A DNA stretch of 64,000 bases from Ignavibacteria bacterium (GTDB lineage: Bacteria > Bacteroidota > Ignavibacteria > Ch128b): contig JABLYA010000001.1 in assembly GCA_013177855.1 (NCBI GenBank), positions 2,126,983 through 2,190,982 on the forward strand. Reading direction: 5' to 3'. The position numbers and the translations under genes are program-made. The notes below the pieces were generated by a model. That model was not told where the DNA came from, did not search any database, and saw only the letters and a list, made by a program, of their open reading frames with translations. Shown here one piece after another: positions 27,990 to 34,849 of this stretch. The stretch's first letter is position 1. Each line of letters opens with the position of its first letter.

Positions 27990-29120
27990 TTAGATTTCCT
28001 CCCTTGAAGTAGTTTGATATTGTGAGCTTTTAATAAATTTTGTTGCTTCTTCTGTTATGTCAATTCCTACTGGACACCAGGTAATGCATCTTCCGCAACC
28101 AACGCATCCAGAGGTGCCAAATTGTTCGTGCCAGGATGCAAGTTTATGAGTTAACCATTGTCTGTATCGACTTCCAATTGAAACTCGAACACTTCCCCCG
28201 TGAATGTAAGAATATTCTAACGTGAAACAGGAATCCCACTTCTGTATTCTTTCGGCCTTTGTTTTTTGGAGATCTGTGTAGTCTTCAACAGTCATGCAGA
28301 AACAGGTTGGACAAACCATTGTGCAATTTCCACAAGCCAGACATCTTTTAGCAATTTCATCCCAGATAGGATTTTCAAGATTTTTTAATAAAGTTTCCTT
28401 TAAATTATATGTTTCGAGATGTTTATTAATTTGAGAGATTGTTTTTTGAATGACTTGATTTTTCTTTTGTAAATCAGATTCAATTGCTTCTTTCGTGTTT
28501 AATTCATTAACGATTTCAGAACCTTTTTCACTATTTGTTTCAATTAAGAAGTAGTGCTCTTTATCGTTTATAATTTCTGTTAATAAAATATCATATCCAG
28601 ATTTGACTTCCGGACCAGTTCCCATCGAAGTACAAAAACAATTGCCTTCTGCTTTAGAGCAATTAACTGCAACTATCAAAGAATTCTTTCTTAAATTTTT
28701 ATATCTGTTATTTTGAAATTCACCCCCAAAGAAAACTCTATCCTGAATTTCAATTGAATTAATTTCACAGGACCTAACACCTATAAAGGCATATTTCGAT
28801 TCATTTGTTTCAGCTTTTTCGATTTCGAGCTTATTGTTTTTATAATAAGCTGTAAAAATTTTTTGTACTGGAGGATATAGAAATTTTTTCCAGGATTGAG
28901 GTCCAACAACATAATTAAAGAATGCACCATTGTTTGATTTTTCCAGACGATAATAACCAGGCTTTTGTGTGTCGGTATAACCAATTGGTAATTCATTCGC
29001 TGAATTAATTTCAGAATAAATAATAGCCCCATTTTGAATGGTTGGACCTACGGTTGTATAACCTTTTTCTTTTAGTTTATTAAGAAGGTTATCAAATTCA
29101 TAAATGTCAATTATTTTCAT
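27990..29120 (-). CDS. hydB: Group 3b hydrogenase beta subunit, iron-sulfur protein
   Basis: 376-residue electron-transfer subunit of the sulfhydrogenase type. The C-terminal third has two [4Fe-4S] ferredoxin motifs, CLACGNCTMVCPTCFC (about 265) and CVGCGRCITWCPVGIDITEEA (about 340). The N-terminal part has Cys residues of the family (FIGVRSCEINSIEIQD, then NCSKAEGNCFCTSMGTGPE). It is the first gene of the long minus-strand hydrogenase operon and is preceded by a 320-base intergenic region with a perfect inverted repeat. Confidence 0.92.
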   Translation of the reverse strand: MKIIDIYEFDNLLNKLKEKGYTTVGPTIQNGAIIYSEINSANELPIGYTDTQKPGYYRLEKSNNGAFFNYVVGPQSWKKFLYPPVQKIFTAYYKNNKLEIEKAETNESKYAFIGVRSCEINSIEIQDRVFFGGEFQNNRYKNLRKNSLIVAVNCSKAEGNCFCTSMGTGPEVKSGYDILLTEIINDKEHYFLIETNSEKGSEIVNELNTKEAIESDLQKKNQVIQKTISQINKHLETYNLKETLLKNLENPIWDEIAKRCLACGNCTMVCPTCFCMTVEDYTDLQKTKAERIQKWDSCFTLEYSYIHGGSVRVSIGSRYRQWLTHKLASWHEQFGTSGCVGCGRCITWCPVGIDITEEATKFIKSSQYQTTSREEI

Positions 29121-29201
29121 ATCTAACCTTTATTAGGTTTTTTACTTATTGAGCAATGTATATGCCAGATATTAAACTATAAAATTTCGATTAAAATATA
29201 A

Positions 29202-29224
29202 TTTGAGAAATTTTATTTCTCAAA
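29202..29224. promoter_or_regulatory. Perfect inverted repeat upstream of the hydrogenase operon
   Basis: TTTGAGAAAT (29202-29211) and ATTTCTCAAA (29215-29224) flank a 3-base centre, about 80 bases before the hydB start. It could be an operator for a dimeric regulator of hydB or of the divergent OsmC gene. A weak terminator is less likely because no gene ends here. The rest of 29121-29469 is AT-rich and shows no gene. Confidence 0.45.
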
Positions 29225-29469
29225 TTTGAAATTTTTTAACATTAAATTTTTTAGATATGAATTCTACTTGTTAATTATAAATATTAAAGAAAAATGTAAT
29301 AAACAGAATTAAATTTTTTGGACTGATAAGCTCCTTCGGTAAAGTCCACAATAAAATATTAGATTGTTTAAAGCTTCTTCTAATTCATAACTTTAATCGC
29401 AAAAATTGAAAAACTTTTTTTGAAACTAACATTTAATATTTGCATCCAATTAATAAAAAAAGGATCAAT

Positions 29470-29862
29470 ATGTTTGAAATGGAAATTGTTTTTTCAGGTA
29501 ACAAAAAAGTAGATGCAATTTTTAACGGGCAGGTGATTAGAACCGATCAACCTATTCAAGCTGGTGGAGATGGAACGGCTCCAGCCCCATTTGATTTATT
29601 TCTTGCCTCGATTGGAACCTGTGCTGGAATTTATGTTTTAGGATTTTGCCAGGCACGTGGTATACCGACAGATGGAATAAAACTCATTCAAAAAATGAAT
29701 TATAATTTTCAAAAGAGACTTTTTGATAAAATTGAAGTTGAGATCAAGCTACCTCCCGATTTCCCCGAAAAATATAAAGCAGCTGTAATTAATGCTGCTG
29801 AAAATTGCGCTGTCAAGAAGCATCTTCTTAATCCACCAGAATTAATTGTCAAGGCAGTTTAA
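29470..29862 (+). CDS. OsmC-family protein
   Basis: 130-residue protein of the OsmC/Ohr superfamily, cysteine-based peroxidases. It shows APAPFDLFLASIGTCAGIYVLGFCQARGI near residue 35-60, with one conserved Cys, and a second Cys in NAAENCAVKKHL near residue 115. It lacks the full Ohr signature, so the YhfA-like OsmC subgroup is most likely. The ATG at 29470 is chosen because AAAAAAAGGA lies 7-16 bases before it. An in-frame TTG at 29440 is not needed. It is followed by a terminator. Confidence 0.85.
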   Translation: MFEMEIVFSGNKKVDAIFNGQVIRTDQPIQAGGDGTAPAPFDLFLASIGTCAGIYVLGFCQARGIPTDGIKLIQKMNYNFQKRLFDKIEVEIKLPPDFPEKYKAAVINAAENCAVKKHLLNPPELIVKAV

Positions 29863-29887
29863 ACCTTATCAGTTCTCTCCTATAGTT

Positions 29888-29927
29888 AAGTGGTTTGTAG
29901 ATTTCTACAAGCCACTTCTTTTTTTTA
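29888..29927 (+). terminator. Intrinsic terminator after the OsmC gene
   Basis: AAGTGGTTTGTAG (29888-29900) pairs with CTACAAGCCACTT (29905-29917, one G-T pair), followed by a run of eight T residues. Confidence 0.88.
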
Positions 29928-29952
29928 ATTTGTTTACAAAAAGGAATCTAAA

Positions 29953-31338
29953 ATGACAATACTTATTAAGAACGGATTAATTATTTCTCCGCCTGATGAA
30001 TTTATCGGTGATGTGTTTATTGAAAATGATAAAATTGCTTCAGTTGGTGAGCATATTTTCAAAACAGCTGATAGAGTAATTGATGCAAAAGGAAAATTTG
30101 TAATCCCCGGCGGAATTGATGTTCATACTCATCTTGATATGCCTTATGTTGATGATATTAAATCGAGAGATGATTTTTATACTGGTACGGTTGCCGCTGC
30201 ATTTGGAGGAACTACAAGTATTATTGATTTTCCTACACAATCTAAGGGTGAAAAACTTAAAGATACATTCCAAAAATGGCAGGAAAAAGCTAAAGATAAA
30301 GCAGTTATTGATTATTCTTTTCATATGATAATAACTGATCTTTCAGTTCTTGATGATTCTGATTTTAAGTTTTTGGTAGAAAATGGGATCACGAGTATTA
30401 AAATTTTTACTGCTTATCCAGATAGATTAATGTTAGATGATGGAGAAATTTTTGAAATAATGAAAATTGCAAAGAAATATAATTTGCTTGTAATGGTCCA
30501 TGCAGAAAATGGAATTATAATCGATAAACTGGTAGCATTTGCTCTTTCAATGGGTTATAAGTCTCCGAAGTATCATGCACTCTCAAGACCGCCAATCCTT
30601 GAAGCCGAGGCAATTAATAGAGTAATAACTTATGCGACTTTACTCGATATTCCAATTTACATTGTTCATGTTTCTTCATTCGAAGGAATGAAAGTAATAA
30701 TGCAGGCAAGGGAAAGAAAAAGTGATGTGTTGGGTGAGACTTGTCCTCAATATCTTTACCTGAGTATTGATGATATATCGAAAGGAAATGATGATGATTA
30801 TAAGTTTGTTTTTACTCCGCCAGTAAGGGAAAAATGGAATCAAGAATTATTATGGAATGGATTAAGTCAGAATGTACTGCAAATATTATCAACTGATCAT
30901 TGCCCATTTAATTTATCGGACAGGATGATTGGTAAAGATGATTTTACAAAAATCCCAAATGGTGGAGCTGTAATTGAACATCGCCTGGAGTTATCTTTTA
31001 AAGGTGTTAAACAAAATAGAATTAATTTAAGAAGATGGGTAGAGATCAATTCCACAAATCCAGCAAAAATTTTTGGGATGTATCCGAATAAAGGAGCTAT
31101 AAAAGTTGGAAGTGATGCAGATATAGTTATCTGGGATCCAGAATTTACAAAGACAATTTCTGTTTCAAATCATCATATGAATATTGATTATTCTATGTTT
31201 GAAGGTATTGAAGCTGCAGGAAAAGCAGAAATAGTGATTTCTAAAGGGGAAATTATCATTGAAGGCGATAAGTTTATTGGAAAAGCTGGAAATGGAAAGT
31301 TTATAAAAAGAAAAAGCTTTGATAAACAATTACTTTAA
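29953..31338 (+). CDS. Dihydropyrimidinase / D-hydantoinase
   Basis: Binuclear-zinc amidohydrolase of 461 residues that opens dihydropyrimidine or hydantoin rings. The metal ligands are visible: HTHLDMP near residue 58, a Lys in GITSIKIFTAYPD near 150 that would be carbamylated, MVHAENG near 185, IVHVSS near 240, and the catalytic Asp in LSTDHCPF near 316. The overall pattern fits dihydropyrimidinase better than dihydroorotase or allantoinase. It is preceded by an AAAAAGGA-type binding site and stands alone. No partner carbamoylase or dihydropyrimidine dehydrogenase is in the window. Confidence 0.9.
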   Translation: MTILIKNGLIISPPDEFIGDVFIENDKIASVGEHIFKTADRVIDAKGKFVIPGGIDVHTHLDMPYVDDIKSRDDFYTGTVAAAFGGTTSIIDFPTQSKGEKLKDTFQKWQEKAKDKAVIDYSFHMIITDLSVLDDSDFKFLVENGITSIKIFTAYPDRLMLDDGEIFEIMKIAKKYNLLVMVHAENGIIIDKLVAFALSMGYKSPKYHALSRPPILEAEAINRVITYATLLDIPIYIVHVSSFEGMKVIMQARERKSDVLGETCPQYLYLSIDDISKGNDDDYKFVFTPPVREKWNQELLWNGLSQNVLQILSTDHCPFNLSDRMIGKDDFTKIPNGGAVIEHRLELSFKGVKQNRINLRRWVEINSTNPAKIFGMYPNKGAIKVGSDADIVIWDPEFTKTISVSNHHMNIDYSMFEGIEAAGKAEIVISKGEIIIEGDKFIGKAGNGKFIKRKSFDKQLL

Positions 31339-31433
31339 GCTTTATTTTCTATTAACATTTAATAAAATATTTTTCATTATCCGGCATTGCTTTACATTTT
31401 TATTACTTTTCATTATGTTCAAGTGGAGGTTCT

Positions 31434-31541
31434 ATGGAATTCTTAATACTCATTTCGATCGTTATTGTCTCTTACTGGATTGCCTCTAAACTTTTCAAAC
31501 CTGGTAAGCCCGACCCATTCCGCAATTATGATAATGACTAA
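31434..31541 (+). CDS. Small single-helix membrane protein
   Basis: A 35-codon frame with a good ribosome-binding site (AAGTGGAGGT, 4-13 bases before ATG). The product is one hydrophobic helix (FLILISIVIVSYWIAS) followed by a polar tail with KPGKPDPF. No family is recognised. Its strong binding site and the clean membrane-helix/tail layout support it as real despite the size. It ends where the opposite-strand disrupted gene ends. Confidence 0.55.
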   Translation: MEFLILISIVIVSYWIASKLFKPGKPDPFRNYDND

Positions 31542-32048
31542 TCCATTTTAATCTTCTTCCATTTAGCAATCCTCAATCGCATCTCATTTAATTCCCTTAC
31601 CTTTATCAAATAATACCAATTAAAACACAACTGCAAATCTAAATTTATAATTACCTCATATCTAGAAATATCGCCATCAGAGAGTCTGAATACTATTGGA
31701 TCTATTCCGACCTGCACAGGTTCATAAAATGAAACTCTCAAATTAGTTAAATCTTCAAGCTCTATAATGACTCGATCATTCTCATCATTTAAGTCTGGGA
31801 AGAGTTGGTCGTATTTTTCATCAAACTACTTTTTCTGGAAAAAAATCCTTGATTATCATATTGACTTCTTCAAAATCATCTTCATTTATATCACATCTTA
31901 TCCTCACTCTATCATATTCAATATTAACATCTCTAATTTTTATGTATGATCCATCGACAAAATACGTTTCGATTTCCTTGATTAAACCCTTGATAATATT
32001 TTCATTATTGACATTCTGAGTTGACTCTGCATAAAAATTAAAACTCAT
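31538..32048 (-). pseudogene. Frame-disrupted hypothetical gene (two frames joined by a +1 shift)
   Basis: On the minus strand a 75-residue frame starts at ATG 32048, after AGG, and stops at 31821. The +1 frame continues past that stop without any good start codon down to 31538, encoding about 90 more residues. A single extra T in GTTTGA near 31821-31828 would explain it. Removing one base gives a continuous product of about 170 residues reading PEKVV then DEKYDQLFPDL. No family is recognised. It may be a real frameshift mutation, a sequencing error, or recoding. Confidence 0.5.
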
Positions 32049-32194
32049 TTTGCCTAAAAGAATTCTATTATCCTTACCTACTTGAATAAACTAAATGATT
32101 AATTTGATTATTGAGTTCAAGAAAAAAGTTTATTGAAACAGAAAAAAATTAAAACTCTTGATTGTTTAAAAAAATTTTATAACTTGCATTTGCG

Positions 32195-32284
32195 ATGAAA
32201 CAAAAAATCTTTTTTACAAAAATTTTAAGAACTAATCTTTCCTTCTGGAATTCTCTCACCTGGTGGCCTCGCCTTGAGGCCTAA
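32195..32284 (+). CDS. trpL: Tryptophan-rich leader peptide before trpB2
   Basis: A 29-codon frame with three Trp codons near its end (W18, W23, W24; the segment reads SFWNSLTWWPRLEA, then stop). The tandem TGG TGG at 32261-32266 overlaps the 5' arm of a hairpin, as in ribosome-mediated trp attenuation. A TTG (32158-32160) and TAACTTG (32180-32186) upstream are a possible Bacteroidota-type promoter. If so, the leader RNA would be nearly leaderless, and no Shine-Dalgarno sequence is seen. That weakens the start but not the Trp-codon pattern. Confidence 0.72.
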   Translation: MKQKIFFTKILRTNLSFWNSLTWWPRLEA

Positions 32285-32325
32285 AAACTCACCTTTGCGC
32301 TAAGCGCATCTCGACATATTTTTTT
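32262..32325 (+). promoter_or_regulatory. Putative trp attenuator hairpins
   Basis: GGCCTC (32265-32270) pairs with GAGGCC (32276-32281), and GGTG (32262-32265) can pair with CACC (32290-32293) around it. A second hairpin, TGCGC (32296-32300) with GCGCA (32304-32308), is followed ten bases later by seven T residues (32319-32325). A ribosome stalled on the Trp codons would cover the first arm. The exact antiterminator pairing is not clear by eye. These GC-rich hairpins stand out in an otherwise AT-rich region. Confidence 0.55.
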
Positions 32326-32367
32326 CAAAAAACTAATTAACCAATAACAATTAATCTGGAGGATTTT

Positions 32368-33723
32368 ATGGAATCAAAAAAATTTCTTTTAAATGAATCT
32401 GATATTCCAAAATTTTATTACAACATTCTTGCTGATTTGCCCGAACCTTTACCACCTGTACTTCATCCAGGAACAAAACAACCAATTACACCTGATGATT
32501 TAAAACCTCTTTTCCCTATGGAATTGATTAAGCAAGAAGTTAGTAGTGAAAGATATATCGAAATTCCCAAAGAAGTAGTTGATGTTTACAAAATTTGGAG
32601 ACCAACTCCTTTGATTAGAGCATATAATCTGGAAAAGTTCTTAGATACGCCTGCAAGAATTTATTATAAATACGAAGGTACGAGTCCAACTGGAAGTCAC
32701 AAACCAAATACCGCTGTGGCTCAAGTTTTTTATAATAAATTAGAGGGGATAAAAAAGTTAACAACAGAAACCGGTGCAGGTCAGTGGGGTTCCGCTTTGT
32801 CTTTTGCCGGCTCATTGTTTGGTGTGGAAGTAAAAGTCTTTATGGTTAAAGTGAGTTATCATCAAAAACCGTATAGAAAAATTATGATGGAAAGCTTTGG
32901 TGCAAAAGTAATTCCAAGTCCCAGTACAGAAACGAATTCAGGGAAGAAAATATTAAGTGAAAATCCTGATCATCCGGGTAGTCTTGGAGTTGCAATAAGT
33001 GAGGCAGTAGAAGTTGCAGCTTTAAATTCAGATACTAATTATTCCCTGGGAAGTGTTTTAAATCATGTGATGCTTCATCAATCAATAATTGGACTTGAAG
33101 CAATGAAACAATTTGAATTGGCAAATGATGAACCTGATATTTTAATTGGTTGTGTTGGCGGTGGAAGTAATTTTGCTGGCTTTACTTTTCCATTCATTGG
33201 AAAAATGTTAAGAGAAAATAAAAATTATAAAGTTATAGCAGTTGAACCTGCTGCATGCCCAAGTCTAACGCTTGGAAAATACACTTATGATTTTGGTGAT
33301 ACAGCTCACTTAACTCCTTTGATCAAAATGCATACGCTTGGTAGTACATTTATTCCACCAAAAATTCATGCGGGCGGATTGAGATATCACGGTATGGCTC
33401 CAACGGTGAGTTTCCTGAAAGAAAAAAATTTAATTGAAGCGAGAGCAGTTGAACAAAATGAATGTTTTGAAGCAGGTTTGATTTTTGCTAAAACTGAAGG
33501 GATAATTCCTGCACCCGAATCGACACACGCTGTTAGAGTAGCGATTGATGAGGCATTAAAGTGCAAAGAAACTGGTGAGAAAAAAGTCATTGCATTTAAT
33601 TTGAGTGGTCATGGAAACTTTGATCTTCAGGCATATGATGATTATTTATCAAATAGATTATCAAATAATAAACTTGATTATAAACAGATCGAAATGAGCA
33701 TAGCAGAAGTTCCTGTAGTTTAA
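32368..33723 (+). CDS. trpB: Tryptophan synthase beta chain, TrpB2 type
   Basis: PLP-dependent synthesis of tryptophan from indole and serine. The 451 residues are longer than TrpB1 (about 400) and carry the TrpB2-type N-terminal extension ([17 protein letters not shown]) and [12 protein letters not shown]. The PLP lysine is in [16 protein letters not shown] near residue 110, with [11 protein letters not shown] near 137 and the phosphate-binding [12 protein letters not shown] near 255. No trpA is adjacent; TrpB2 proteins often act without tight TrpA pairing and salvage indole. A GGAGG site precedes the ATG. The trp leader upstream implies control by tryptophan. Confidence 0.92.
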   Translation: MESKKFLLNESDIPKFYYNILADLPEPLPPVLHPGTKQPITPDDLKPLFPMELIKQEVSSERYIEIPKEVVDVYKIWRPTPLIRAYNLEKFLDTPARIYYKYEGTSPTGSHKPNTAVAQVFYNKLEGIKKLTTETGAGQWGSALSFAGSLFGVEVKVFMVKVSYHQKPYRKIMMESFGAKVIPSPSTETNSGKKILSENPDHPGSLGVAISEAVEVAALNSDTNYSLGSVLNHVMLHQSIIGLEAMKQFELANDEPDILIGCVGGGSNFAGFTFPFIGKMLRENKNYKVIAVEPAACPSLTLGKYTYDFGDTAHLTPLIKMHTLGSTFIPPKIHAGGLRYHGMAPTVSFLKEKNLIEARAVEQNECFEAGLIFAKTEGIIPAPESTHAVRVAIDEALKCKETGEKKVIAFNLSGHGNFDLQAYDDYLSNRLSNNKLDYKQIEMSIAEVPVV

Positions 33724-33776
33724 TCTGTTTTTCTTATCAAGAAAATTCATAAACTTTATTTGTCATAAAAGTTCTT

Positions 33777-33808
33777 AGCCCTGTAAGTTAAAATCTTACA
33801 GGGCTGTT
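33777..33808 (+). terminator. Intrinsic terminator after trpB2
   Basis: AGCCCTGTAAG (33777-33787) pairs with CTTACAGGGCT (33795-33805), followed by a short T-rich stretch. The remaining 33809-34171 is AT-rich and shows no convincing gene. TTTG at 34093-34096 and TAAACTTG at 34117-34124 may be the tRNA-Asp promoter. Confidence 0.75.
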
Positions 33809-34171
33809 TAAATTTATTGTTAATGAAAACACCTTAAAGATATTCGATTTATGAGAACTCAATTTTAGCTGATAGAGTAATTACAAGGACTTTACAGCGA
33901 ATTCGAAGCTTATCTTAGGACTATTTGTAGAATTGGATTTGACATCTTAGAGATGAAAAAACGCATAGAAATTCAACCACTAATTTTCAAAAGATTGATT
34001 TTATATAAATAAAGAATCAAGATTTGTAATAATTGGAATTTTGAGAGTTTGAATTTTTCGTAATTGCAGATTTTAAACTTGTGAGATGTTAATTTGATTA
34101 GATAAAAAAATTTTTGTAAACTTGCATCGCTTTTGAAATCGAATAAGCAATTACGTTAGATTGAAAAGATT

Positions 34172-34245
34172 GGGGTCGTAGTTCAGTTGGTTAGAACGCC
34201 TGCCTGTCACGCAGGAGGTCGCGAGTTCGAGTCTCGTCGGCCCCG
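34172..34245 (+). tRNA. tRNA-Asp (anticodon GTC)
   Basis: Acceptor GGGGTCG pairs with CGGCCCC (one G-T pair), and the discriminator is G. The anticodon stem CTGCC/GGCAG-type hairpin has loop CTGTCAC with anticodon GTC. The T arm contains GTTCGAGTC. CCA is not encoded. It marks the left edge of the defence-gene region. Confidence 0.95.
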
Positions 34246-34251
34246 CTTCCT

Positions 34252-34286
34252 AAAGCCCTGTAAAACAATAATTTACAGGGCTTTTT
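34252..34286 (+). terminator. Intrinsic terminator after tRNA-Asp
   Basis: AAAGCCCTGTAAA (34252-34264) pairs with TTTACAGGGCTTT (34272-34284) and is followed by T residues. The core AGCCCTGTAA/TTACAGGGCT is shared with the terminator at 33777. Confidence 0.88.
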
Positions 34287-34703
34287 AGTTTTAAAGAAAA
34301 ATAGAATAAATATTTTATAAACATTCCTAATGTCTTACACTCTGAATGCGGCTGAGTAAAAAGATGGGCTCGCATCGAAAAAAATGGGTCCCATCATAAG
34401 GGAGTTACATCAAGGACTGGGTTGGAGGTAGAGGGAGGGGAGTGCAATAAACTTATCTTAATAGGTAGTTGCAAAAAAATTAAAAGTGAAGATGATATGG
34501 TTCTTAATTGTTGCCATTAAACAGGAAAGAACTGAAGTAAGATAAATTAAAGGTAAAAGCTATATTTCTTTTGCTTTTTTAATTTTAGTAAGTACTATTG
34601 TGCATTATAATGAGTTTTTTTTTTGGATGGGTATTAGATCACATATCTTTAATGATTATATGTTTACATTTATTATAATGAAATTTTAAGACATTAAAAT
34701 GCT

Positions 34704-34844
34704 TTAATTTAAAGTCCAGACAATGTCAATCACCCGATTTATCTCTTTTTTGTAAGATTTCTCCAAATCACGGAGGTTGTCTATCACCTTCCTCGCGGCT
34801 TCAGTTTTGTCGACGATGCGCTGCTAGACTTCAAGGGGGTGGAA
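34704..34844 (-). pseudogene. Relict 3' end of an hsdS specificity gene
   Basis: Minus-strand translation reads HPLEV, a TAG stop (34824-34826), then QRIVDKTEAARKVIDNL, DLEKSYKKEINRVID and a natural stop. This is the conserved PLPPLEVQ-type motif and coiled coil that close HsdS domains. It is closely similar to the end of the intact HsdM-HsdS protein encoded at 37492-40086 (PPLEVQSRIVDKIESERKVI). No start or target-recognition domain remains, so it is non-functional. Bases 34287-34703 show nothing recognisable. Confidence 0.78.
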
Positions 34845-34849
34845 CTATT

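Noticed and set aside
33955-34011. 19-codon frame starting ATGAAAAAACGC
   Set aside because: Too short, no ribosome-binding site and no regulatory codon pattern.
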